From assembly GCA_964017145.1 (NCBI GenBank), contig OZ024846.1, forward strand, positions 744,001 through 808,000: a DNA stretch of 64,000 bases, read 5' to 3'. The notes beneath the pieces were generated by a model, which searched no databases, was not told where the DNA came from, and was given only the letters and a program-made list of their open reading frames with translations. This DNA comes from Agrocybe praecox (Eukaryota; Basidiomycota; Agaricomycetes; Agaricales; Agrocybaceae). Position 1 is the stretch's first letter; each line of letters opens with the position of its first letter. Of the stretch, positions 1-10,365 are shown one piece after another. A program made the translations under genes and the position numbers.

Positions 1-1329
1 ACATTTAGATGCAGGGAAACCAATTTTCTGCATCGCGATGCTTCGTGTATGATGGCTGCAGCTTCATCCCACTGAAGGTAATGATCACGTATAATGATTT
101 CCTCGAGGTTGATGGAGGCTCTCTTGATGCATTCCATCAGGATAAAGACATTCTCGGGTTCTCTGGAGGGATATATGTCCAGCACATTCAAGCGAGAAAA
201 TGCTCGAGGTTGTGCTAAGCAGCTTGATAGCCAGGGACATAGCTGAGGCTCCGTATCCCATGGCATAGCAAATCCAGAAGGGTTAAGTCGAAGATTGAGA
301 CGTCGTAGAGTACCAGAGGTGTTCCAGATAAGAAATTTGAGTCCAGAAGGGTCGTAAAATGATTTATTGAATGCAAGGCGAATGTCAAGGGAGGATAGAG
401 ATGGGAATGCCGCCAACTCGGCGAAAAATCGAGATAGATCAACTGCTTGAGAACGAGAAGGGGAAGACCATATTTTTAACGCATCAAGAGTTTGACTGTG
501 CCTATTTATGAAATAAGCAAGGTTGTCGAACAGCGCATCAACGTCAAGGTCCCCAGCGAGGTCTTGAGGGTTGTTGACGATCTGTATTTCCAGGCGTTTT
601 AAGGACGACAAGATAGGTGGATTTTGGAGGATAATGGCGTAACCTAATAAACCACCTGTGAGAGACAAGCTGTACAACTTGCTCTCAGAAGTCGTCCAGA
701 AGGAATCAAAGAAGGAGCGAAGGGCGTGCGAATTAAAGGACGGAGATATGCTTGGAAAGTCCAACGTGAGATTTCGGAGATTTAAGAAGCCAGCACTCAG
801 GCGGACAATTGCCTCTAGCACCATGCTTCCGAAGCATTGCTGATAGTTATTTTTATAGTGGCACACTCCCTGGTGGTCGCCTCTTAATTTCTATTTCATA
901 GAAAAATCGACCTAAGTAATCTTGGGGGCATAGCGGCGAAAATAGCAAGATAAGAAACGACGCACCTTTCTCCCATCTCCACTGACATCAATATGAGAGC
1001 AGTCCCATACGCTTTCTTTGTTGCCTTTGTGATCCGTGTTCGTGAAGCAAATAGACATATTTTGTACTTTTCTCGCGACGGTTGGATCCCTAGTGATAAT
1101 GAGCTTGTATGCATCACTGCAATTTGCAATAATAATAAATTACGTACGATAAGCGATCCAAGAGTCGTATATTCTGTGCTGTTATACGCGTCGTAATTGA
1201 AACTTTCTTCCACCGTACGCCCAATGCAAGATCCAAAAAGACGCTGTTAACGCAGCGCAATTGATAGAGAGCGTCCTCTGGAATAAACCGAGCGATATTC
1301 AACCATAGCTCTGGGGGAATTTCGACCAT
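1..1329 (-). CDS. F-box/LRR-like protein, paralogue 1 (3' end beyond left edge)
   Basis: The N-terminus has an F-box-like helix set (PPELWLNIARFIPEDALYQL). F-box proteins recruit substrates to SCF ubiquitin ligases. I read exon 1 at 1148-1329, an intron with donor GTACGT and acceptor CACTAG (1090-1147), exon 2 at 966-1089, an intron of about 126 nt, then an open exon from 839 to the window edge. The first junction gives RLSDPTVARK, matching RLSDPFIARK in the neighbouring paralogue at 2693-4138. The long exon holds irregular leucine-rich repeats with segments such as IIIRDHYLQWDEA, which parallels MNIRDKYLKFEE next door. The start is the ATG just before VEIPPELW. The gene is partial at its 3' end. 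The substrate is unknown, and the SCF role is inferred from the F-box alone. Confidence 0.72.
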
Positions 1330-2692
1330 AGTGATGTGCAAAAGAGAAGAAGGCAGTGTGTGTATGGAGGACGTGGGGAGGGAGGGGAGAATAATGAATG
1401 TTGGAACCACCAACGTTCGTACTTATTAGGGACTTTTTAATCTGGACTTGAATATATTCCGGCATCATAACACGACGCAGGAGACTTCCAGGTTCCATGC
1501 ATCAATGACAAAATCACGATCGCTCTTCCTAGGCACGGAGACGAGCAGCAGTGGACTGATGTCTATAAGCAGCCGAGATATAGTTGCCAATCATTAAAGA
1601 TAAGCACAGATGGGGACGCCAGCAACCCTGGGAGAATTTATGTCTCGATTTGGTTGGTAGTGTTAAGAAATCGAGAGACTCTGCAACTTATGGTCAATGA
1701 TTGCTGGCAATTTGACAATAAGCCCACCTTAACTTCGGTTTTCATCCCCAAGACCGAGGATATCATGGAGACCCCCCTGATCTTCCAGTATAGATAGTCT
1801 TCTATGAGAGCAACATGGATAATTTTGTTCTCTTCTTGCAATGTGATCGATCTGAATAAAAGTGTATCAATTGTTACATATATCTGACGGTCCGGGTGTC
1901 TGGTCTCGGAGTAACCATAGCTCGTGCGTCCTTCATTGCATCATAGGCCGTAGTTTCTCCAGTCGTTTTAATACGGATTTGGGTGAGAATCCGGCATATA
2001 AACCTTAACGGAGACAGCGTCGAATGCTGAGAGGGAAATTTTCTGCTTATCTAAACGCCCAGTTGTTTATTATCACACGGACGAACATAAGCGCCGAGGA
2101 GGACTTCACCGAGTTCACATCTGTGAGAAGAGCAGCACTCCATGTACGACGCAGAATGTAGGATACCTAAAAGATGATATGAATCTCCCCAGAGGACTAT
2201 GATACTAAGAAGTGTACTCCATTGAGTATGTGGGAAGGTACAGGCATACACTTTCTTTCAGACGAGTCAGGCGATTGACAGCAAAAGCTATGCATGTTAC
2301 TCACGTTTAAACATATATCCCCCGAGGTTTCGCGCAAGTGCAAATTTGGGGCGTAACCATCCTACACAGTCAGTCTAAACGCGCATGTGACTGAATAACA
2401 TGGGATGGCCATGACAAAAGTGGAAAGGCAGGCTGATACTTTGGGTAAGAAAATTTAATTTCGACACTGGAAAAAGTGAGTACAAAATATTTCAATAATA
2501 ATAGTTCGGAACATCGTTCATATGTCCTTTTCCAAAGAAGCTGACAACGGAGGGGATGCTGCGGGCTATGACAGCCATCGTGTCCGTGTCAAGTTCTTGA
2601 CCCCCTTGCCATATACCTAAATCCTTTAAACCCCAGTTTGTGTAAGACCGTTCCTCTATTCCACGAATGCCGACAGACTTGAATGGATGAAA
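1330..2692. other. Intergenic stretch between the two F-box genes
   Basis: Only short open frames without recognisable domains are present. Around 1950-1975 the minus strand reads a short LKRLEK-like stretch resembling the end of exon 1 of the flanking F-box genes, but stops surround it. It may be a relic of a third copy. I see no repeat or RNA gene. Confidence 0.3.
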
Positions 2693-4138
2693 TCAGTACC
2701 AACTAGCAGGCATGACTCCATAACGGACACCAACCGTTGATGTACCAGATCTGAGCTCGACTATGAGCGAATCAGCAACGAAGATTGACAAATCCTTAGT
2801 CCTGGAAAGTTTCGAAGCCAGCAAATCGAGGACGGCACTATCCAATTTATTGATATTTAGACGGAGACGACCCAGTTGTTCGCAGGAGGAGGCAACATCG
2901 ACTAACTGCGATAGTTCTTCAAATTTGAGATACTTGTCGCGAATATTCATCTCCTTTAGCGTATTGCTTGTTCGTCGTAGACACGCCAGTAAGATATTCA
3001 ACCCACGTTCAGTGTTCGTAGGGAAGATAGAGAGAGATTGAAGATGGTTTAAATGGTGATTTTCTTTGGAATTAAAGCATTCCAAAAGCCATTCGCTCAA
3101 AGGACCCTCCCTTTCCAGATTCCTGGCTCCTGTAGGATTTAATCGAAGGTCTAGTTTCGTAAGTGTGCTGGAACAACCGTTAATCAAGTCGGATAATCCG
3201 GAGGGGTCTCTGAGAGCAGTATTAAAGGCCATGCGAGTATTGAGAGAGTCTAAATTTGGTGGAATCTGAATAGTCTTGAAAAAGAGCGACAAGTCCAAAT
3301 CTGCCCAAGACCATATCTTCAAGGACCTGAGGTTGGGGTTGAGACGGTTTATGAAGGGAGCCACATCGTTGACCAATATGACAGCATCTTCCTCTTGCGA
3401 CGGTTTGAACAAATTATTCGTAAACTCGACACTGAGGTCATGCAGTTGTGGCAAGGAAGGTCCTGATTCGACAAATTTTTGATAGCCTTCCAAGTTACCT
3501 CCCAGAGACAGAATTTGCAAGTTTGAGCCGAAAGCTCCCCAAAAGGATTCGAAGAGACGTTGAAGGTGATATGTGGGGGGTAAATCCCAGGAATCAATAG
3601 TGAGTTTGCGGATATTTCTGAATTCGGGGGTAGTCTTGATAAGGGCGTCAATGATATCGGTAAAGGTCGGATGTCGAGGGGGTGGAGTCCTTCTGCTAGA
3701 CGAAGAAGGAATATTGTCGGGAGCTGCAGCATTTTCCCGTAGCAAGATCCTGAAAACTCGATTTACTGTAAACTGGAATTGCTGCCTCAGACGCTTGAAG
3801 TCCTTCCCGTTGCCTCCACTGTCTTGCCTATGTCGCTCTTTCACATGGGTTAGACGTATAGACAAACTCTTCAGTTTTCTTGCTATGAAAGGGTCCCTGT
3901 CGGACGAGAACAAGTGGGTTCAGTAGCAGGAACAAAAACCGAGAAAAAGCCATACTTACGACAATCTTTTCAGAATGTGCATGGATTCGGACGTATTCCT
4001 GGTGACGATGGACACTTCCCTCCACCTCAAATCCATGCCAACTTCGAAAAAGACCCTATTGACCGATATGAGATGGCAAAGCTCATAATCTGGCACGAAT
4101 TGCGAGATGTGCAACCAAATTTCTGTGGGTACGTTCAT
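2693..4138 (-). CDS. F-box/LRR-like protein, paralogue 2
   Basis: Exon 1 (about 3957-4138) encodes the F-box (PTEIWLHISQFVPDYELCHL). A short intron with donor GTAAGT joins it at RLS|DPFIARK to one long exon running to the stop at 2693. The product is about 455 residues. After the F-box come a basic stretch, a Ser/Pro-rich linker (SSSSRRTPPP) and irregular leucine-rich segments to the end. The likely role is an SCF substrate receptor, inferred from family knowledge. It is the complete sister of the truncated gene to its left, in the same orientation, with the same exon-1/exon-2 junction phase. It is divergently arranged with the RMD1-like gene, with 405 bp between start codons. The substrate cannot be inferred. 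Confidence 0.78.
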
Positions 4139-4543
4139 CGTTCTCCTGAATACTGGCTGGTGTTCCGGTAGAGTTTACGATTCGCAAAAATGCAACACCG
4201 AGTTGTATAGAGAGCCGAGCTGAAGCGATGGTCCTTCTAGAAGAGCTGCCGACGTTCGACGTCCCAATACACCGTTAAGGTAGTGATAAGTGTTCGGAAT
4301 GTCCCAGATGTCATAGTTGTCGTTTGAGAATGTCACTGCATTTTTGGCTGGTGGCATCAATCAAATATTAGGTGTACTTGTAACTGATATGTATGAGTGT
4401 AACGTTAACGGTGAGTCTGGCATCGACGAGCCCATATCCAGAATTCCTCGGCCATTGCCGTTAAACTTATTCGGCCCGTTTATGAGCTCACTGTCGGCGT
4501 ACAGTTCGTTCCTGAATGAATCTGTCATTGGCAACCAGCAAGG
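4139..4543. other. Divergent promoter region, F-box gene / RMD1-like gene
   Basis: This 405-bp gap separates two divergently transcribed genes. Only short frames cross it, none with a recognisable domain. It presumably carries both promoters. I see no clear TATA box or repeat. Confidence 0.4.
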
Positions 4544-6551
4544 ATGTCGACCATTCCAAATGCCCCAAATCGGCTTCCTTCAAACCAGCTTCCTGCTAGA
4601 AGGAAACCAATCTCACGACTTGCTTCTCTCGGACTCCCAGCGAGTATAAAAGCGGGTGGACCGTCGTTAGCGCGTCGTGCTTCAGTAGCAGGTCTGACGT
4701 CAGGACCGAAAAACCAGAGATCGTCAAAGACAAAGCAAAAACTCGTCGAGCTTCCTTCGGCACCTCAGACGAGGCCTCTACTTGTAGATGTTGATGATGA
4801 TCTCACTCTTGGGTATGAGACAGAGGGAGGCATCCGAGAATACAAGAGCCAGGCGGAGAGGATGAGCAAGGATCAAAGGAAGCAGGCTGGTTTCAAGAGA
4901 ATCACAGCATATTGCGTCGCAGAATCTTTTAAAATGAAGCTTCTTTCCTCGTTTTTGAAGAGAGAACACAACGTGCATCCGAGAGCGTTCGATGAGGCCT
5001 TGTATGTCGTGAGTGTTCAATTATTGAATAATGTGTGCTTGGAAATTCAACGTTAATGGTCTAGATGTATCATCTGCCTCTTCTACCTGGATATGGCCCC
5101 AATGCAAATGTTCGCTCGTCTGTTCCGACGAAAACAAAGACGGGACAATCCCTGTTGGCGCATCTATCTGAAGTCGAAGAAAATGGTTATCAAGGAACGT
5201 ACTTCACCTCACCGGCGGAACCTTCAGAGAGCGTCATGAGGGAGGGATACATAACCTCCAGCTCTCCTGTGGACACTCGCCATGCTAGGGTCCCTGAGTC
5301 TGCTGGCTCGTCGCTTTTAGCACCAGCAGTTACGGATGACGAGACAGATCGTGGATTCGTCACGGAGCCTGAGACCCCTAAATCTGACATTGTAACGAAC
5401 ATCGTGCAGACACCAGCAGAGATTGACCCCGGAGCGGAGACTGACCCTGGAATATACAGTCGTCGCTGGAGGTCACCCGTTAACGCACCAGAAGGGTCGC
5501 CAAAGCCCAAAGAGGACGAGGTTGCGGAGGTGGTCTTCTTCGAGTATGGTGTTGTCGTTTTCTTTGGATTGGACGAAAGTCAAGAGAAGGACATCCTTGA
5601 AGATGTTGCGAATGCAGGTATTATGAGGCGCAAAATCAATGAAGACGACTGGGAAATAGAGGAATGCCACTATACTCACGACCCTCACATCGCATATCCG
5701 CGCATATATAATGATTTCTTCAGTAGGTCCTTTTTCTCTTTCTTCTTTTCCTGTCTTATTGATTATCACTTTCTAGCCCTGAAATCTCGGTCGCATCTTT
5801 TGAAACTTTCCATAGCCCACGCTTTGGCACAATCTACTCTTTTAGCACGCTATGAGACCAACGCGCAGCAAGTACTATCTTCGCCGTTAACACTATCCAT
5901 ACCGAAGCAGTTGGCAAACTCGGGAGCTTTGAAATTGCGACGCCACGAAGCTCTTAAGCTCACTGGGCGTCTCTTCAAACTTCGACGCGATATCAATCTG
6001 GTATCCAACGTTCTGGACGTCCCTGAGTTATTCTGGAGTGAAGCCAGTCTGAAGGACCTGTACGATGCCGTCCGGGAATATATGGAAATTAGGCCGCGTG
6101 TGCAGGTCCTGAATGAGAAACTTGGCGTTGCGGGTGACTTTGTAAGTTTTGTTCTAGATGGATGGCGTAGCAGTTTTGTTGACATTTCCTATTTACAAGT
6201 TGGATGCTATACACGATCACTTGAATAGCAATGCCATGGAACGAATTACATGGATCATTATTTGGTACGACTCTTTCCCTTAATTCCTGCCGATTCTTCT
6301 CTTATTTAGATCATCCAGGTTGATTGTTGTCGCGTGTCTTGTTGAGCTGGTTAGTTCCTTGCAGAAACTTCTCGGTCAGACAAATGCTCATGTTTTTTTT
6401 GCAGGGTGAGGTGATAGCACGCCTTGTTTTTCATGCAGCTTCCCAGCCGGAAAAAGCACGAGCCGTCGCTTCGGCGATTCCACTTCCATCGTTGTCCCGA
6501 GAAGATACCCTGCGAGTCCTCGAGCGACTTATGGTTGTACAAGACTCATGA
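4544..6551 (+). CDS. RMD1/Sif2/RMND1-family protein (DUF155)
   Basis: The spliced protein is about 590 residues. It has a basic, Ser-rich N-terminal leader, a disordered acidic linker, and then the DUF155 core with the family signature VVFFEYGVVVFFGLDE. A helical region follows (RLFKLRRDINL), then a hydrophobic carboxy-terminal segment (ITWIIIWLIVVACLVEL) typical of the single membrane anchor near the end of this family. Exons: 4544-5008, 5065-5722, 5777-6141, then short exons from 6200, about 6320 and about 6404 to the stop at 6551. Introns have GT...AG ends and about 50-60 nt. Yeast Rmd1/Rmd8 are linked to meiotic division, and fission-yeast Sif2/Sif3 to the Sad1 spindle-pole protein; human RMND1 supports mitochondrial translation. 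Which subfamily this is cannot be settled here. Confidence 0.85.
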
Positions 6552-7869
6552 ACTTGACAGATAAATACTGTCGTGATGATTGTGATCTTGATCGTGCATG
6601 ATGACTGTTAAATATTTTTGTGTATTACTATCATTAATTTTGTTATGGATCGAACGGAGATTTTTTTGGATTTCTTATGTAGTCTCAACATGTCAACAGG
6701 TCCAGTTCGTCAGGATTCAGTATCGAATATTCACTGTGGCTGAAAATTTGCATTACACCACCTGTCGAGCGCGTCAATGCGCGTCACATCGCGTCACTTT
6801 CCTCTTCCCCCTTCCATTATGGAGTGCAACTTTTACCGTAAATTGACTCTCGAAATATTCGTTGATATTCTGCCGCGATTTTTCTGATCCCTCACCCGCC
6901 TATAAAGTTTGACGATCGCAAACTTCGTCATGCCCAAAAAGATTACACTAAATTTAAATGCCAGTCAAGCCTTGTACCATGTACGGCAAACCTCAAGAAA
7001 CCGTTTAGTTCCAGGTGAACCAGTGACAGACAAAATGTATAGGAGACGACCTCGAGTTGACTAGCAAGGCCTAGCAAGACAGGTTGTCGATTTTACATAA
7101 GTTGGATGGACTCTTCCATTTGTCCTTGCTCCAAGCTTCTTCGAACATGCGGCCCCACTGCCTTGGCCATACCTTGCGCGTTGGTGGGCACTTCTTGCAA
7201 TCAGTACGATGCTCAGACACTCAGACAGCAAGGACATTGCATACAAAGCTTATTATATGCATCGACATCATAGCTTATAAACCTCCGATGAAATTTCATT
7301 TTGAACTTCCAAGGCCAGTTGACGTTGGGCGTGTAGATCCCAAGGTTAAAAACGTGTTGCAGCCGGCCTCGTTCTGCAGAGATACGGGGAGGTCCTATGG
7401 GAAATTTTTCAAAAAGCCTGGCGAACAACTCCGTACACATCGTTATCAGTTCACTTTGCCGACTCGCCCCGGTTCACCGGTTTGCTAGAATTTGCAAATT
7501 CTCGTACTAACGCGTGCAGCGCCTACCAAGCGCTGGAGCTGTTTAGGATTGCTTTTATCGAATTCTTCTTCTTGACTGTGAGTTTTCTGTGCGAGAATAC
7601 GATTGCGGACTTACACGAGCATCAAATTTGGATGTGAAATTAATTAAGCTCCTCAGGAACACGCAACCCACAATGCGGCTGCGGCGTGCTGGAGGAGACG
7701 AATTCGAACCATGTGAGGAGTTTGATACGATCCGAACCGTCCAGCGTTCTCTTTTTTTTCTTACTCAGACTGCGACATAGTGAATTATCTGCAAGTCGCC
7801 TAGAGTGCAAGCAGGTCGCTGTGCCACTGATTTATTGATATATCGCCATATTTGGTGCTGTCCGTTTCC
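6552..7869. other. Intergenic region with no assignable gene
   Basis: Open frames on both strands at 7061-7490 overlap one another and show no domain, signal peptide or convincing splice structure. A GTTCGAATT-like string near 7705 was tested as a tRNA T-loop and failed (see rejected items). It probably holds the 3' UTR of the upstream gene and the promoter of the downstream gene. Confidence 0.35.
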
Positions 7870-9588
7870 ATGTCCTTGCTGCCCAGCCAAATCGTTAATT
7901 TCTTCAACACCACTTATAACTATCTTTCTCCTCCGCCGTCTCCCTCTTCCAATCTTCCCATCTCACGCGAACATTCCATACCCCCGTCACCGTTGAAGGA
8001 ACGGTTGGATGCAGCTTGTCAGTCTCCCACAAGCACCCTCGCTCACCTCTCTCCCACATCCATGCGCCGTGAACTCGATATCACAAAGCATGATCTGGCC
8101 AAGGCACATGTAGATACGGCAAGGCTGGAAGAACGTTGCAAAATGCTTGAAAGAACCCTAAAGGAAACGAGGGAACTCCTGCGTTCAAGGGAAGCCGAAT
8201 TGGAGAGGGTTCGCAGGGAACGAGATCGGGAGAGGGCTATCAGCGAACGCAGGCGGAGCGACACCAATGTTCAACATGTATTGCAAAATCAAAAGAGCGC
8301 TGGAAATTTGTTGAGTTATGGACGAAACAGTAGCTCACTGGATACAGGCATGTCATCCTCTGAGCTTGGACGGCATTTACACGCAAACCGCTTGCATCTC
8401 CATCAAGAGGAGGTCCTCCGTACGCCATCTCCCTCTCGCTCAAGGGAATCTGCGACATCCGTGTCGACATCAGCAACGTCCAATAGTATCAGCAGTGCGG
8501 GTACAGGGCAGATAAACGGTATCCACACCGGTAACGGTCATGCTAACACGGAAGAAGATCGTGCGCGATTACGCAGTGCAGAAATCTACATGTCGCGAAT
8601 TGATAGCTGGTCTGGGGCTCAGGTCCTACAGGCCGTGCACGATATCAATTCTGAGATATTGCAATTCGCCGCATCTGCCACAGAAATGTGCAACTTCGCA
8701 CCCGCACCTGCCTCGTCAAAAAACCCGAAACTGACACAGGCCTTGCAAGATACCAGTGCGCGTATAGGCCCAAATATCACACGAATTATCGCAGATCGAG
8801 AACACTTGCAGGACCCTCTGTTGGTTCAGTTGGCACTGCAAGGCTGCGTTTCCTTGTGCATAGCGAGAGCGCTCAATTCCTTCTGCATCGGCTTCCCATC
8901 CAAGTCAGACGCAGTCCTCTCCCAAATATACACTCACATGCATCATACGGAGTCCCAGCCAACGTCAGCGAAATGGCGGGCATTGACGCACCAGCACATT
9001 CATTCAATATACCCCACTCTCACGGATTACAGTGTAAACGAACTAAGCGACACCATCCTGCGATGGTGTGCTGATATCTTCCTTCTTGCAAACGGACAAT
9101 CATTCTCCTCTGCTTCCCCACTTCAAAGTCCAGGGTCTTCACCTCCTGTTTCCTTTTCTCCACCTCCCTCATCCACGATGCCACAAACATCCGCTGCTCA
9201 GCTGCGTTTACTCTATCTCGACCAAATCCGCCGTATCTCGCGGTCGGTAATGCGCTTGGCGAGTGTCACCAAGGAGGACATCATGTCTACGTCTTTCGAG
9301 GTCGTCATTGCCGACCCGTCTGGAAGCTTCGCGGATGGTCAGATGGTGGATGCGTTTGGAAGCTATGGTGAAAGCCGCGGTGGGGTTCTGGTGACGATGG
9401 AGCTTGGCTTGAGATGCGTGACGAGGCTAGGCAAAAGTTTGGGTGAAATGGCAGATATCAATGGCGAACAGGGTGTAAATGCTGGCTCTGCTGTCCCTAT
9501 TATCAATAGGGAGGGCATGCTGGAGTCTAGGCTTTTATTACAGCCCAAAGTCGTTCTGGAGTCGATTCTGGAAGTTCTTGATTCATGA
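7870..9588 (+). CDS. Conserved coiled-coil protein of unknown function
   Basis: A single uninterrupted frame of 572 residues starts at the ATG of MSLLPSQIVNFF; the frame is open slightly further 5' but without an ATG. Residues about 1-65 are Pro/Ser-rich. Residues about 65-145 form a highly charged coiled coil (RREL..., LEERCKMLERTLKETREL, EAELERVRRERDRER). Next is a Ser/Thr-rich linker, then a mostly alpha-helical half with conserved-looking segments (MSRIDSWSGAQVLQAVHDIN; LLYLDQIRRISRSVMRLA). There is no signal peptide or membrane span. I do not recognise the family. The intronless structure and two-part architecture suggest a cytosolic scaffold, which is only inference. Confidence 0.75.
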   Translation: MSLLPSQIVNFFNTTYNYLSPPPSPSSNLPISREHSIPPSPLKERLDAACQSPTSTLAHLSPTSMRRELDITKHDLAKAHVDTARLEERCKMLERTLKETRELLRSREAELERVRRERDRERAISERRRSDTNVQHVLQNQKSAGNLLSYGRNSSSLDTGMSSSELGRHLHANRLHLHQEEVLRTPSPSRSRESATSVSTSATSNSISSAGTGQINGIHTGNGHANTEEDRARLRSAEIYMSRIDSWSGAQVLQAVHDINSEILQFAASATEMCNFAPAPASSKNPKLTQALQDTSARIGPNITRIIADREHLQDPLLVQLALQGCVSLCIARALNSFCIGFPSKSDAVLSQIYTHMHHTESQPTSAKWRALTHQHIHSIYPTLTDYSVNELSDTILRWCADIFLLANGQSFSSASPLQSPGSSPPVSFSPPPSSTMPQTSAAQLRLLYLDQIRRISRSVMRLASVTKEDIMSTSFEVVIADPSGSFADGQMVDAFGSYGESRGGVLVTMELGLRCVTRLGKSLGEMADINGEQGVNAGSAVPIINREGMLESRLLLQPKVVLESILEVLDS

Positions 9589-10365
9589 AAGTTGGAAGTG
9601 ATTAGCTTTCATTTCATTTGAAATTTCGGACCCGTCGTATTTTTTGGTGAAAGCAGCAGCGGAGTGTGCTACTGCTACTACTCTACTACAGTTCAGCACC
9701 CTCAAACCATTTACAAAGGATATACGCCATACGTATGCTTCACATATTTCTGTGTTTTCCTTGTGTTTTTAGCTCTTCGATCTTTCTCAATTGTTCTTCA
9801 CAATAACTTGCTAGATGTTGTTTTTGACCTATGTAATACTGAATATGTATGAATCTACGAATCACGATATTAAATGATGACTTGTAATTATGCTTTCGAC
9901 TCATCTCTTTGTGCTTACTACATCGAATAATTATAGCTTTACCCCACTTGAGAGGCAGAAGGAACTGAAATTAGTCAACTCTGGAATTCCAGCGCGGTCG
10001 ACGAATTCAAGACAAGTTGACCGATAGATTTTTTGGCTTCAATCTTTTCCTTTTATACAAGTTGCAAACCAGACTCCCAACTCGTCAATGATATGCATTG
10101 TGGATATATAGCTCGATACGTTTTATGCTCTGTTCTTAGTGCATAAATTTGTGTCTTTTCCTTTTAATTTATTCGGAGGAGTTTGTGGGATGTGCGGGAA
10201 AGCTGGATATGTTAAGAAATCAATAAGAATAAGAATGTCAACCTCGTGTAGTGCCTCGTGTAAAAATTTCTTTGCCTATCCCCGGCTTCTTCTCTTGCCC
10301 TTCTTACCTGTATTCTCTTGCACCTTGTACATTACTTGTAGCCTTACTGCCCACCTCTGTGTACT
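9589..10365. other. Intergenic, AT-rich
   Basis: Likely the 3' UTR of the coiled-coil gene and the promoter of the Hsp70-like gene. Pyrimidine-rich tracts precede the Hsp70 start near 10280-10330. I see no gene, repeat or RNA in it. Confidence 0.4.

Noticed and set aside
3349..3926. Plus- and minus-strand frames overlapping the second F-box gene
   Set aside because: Shadows of the long LRR exon; no domain or splice support.
7690..7730. GTTCGAATT-like string as a tRNA T-loop
   Set aside because: On the minus strand the loop lacks the C61 partner and the flanking 5-bp stem does not pair; no D or anticodon arm follows.
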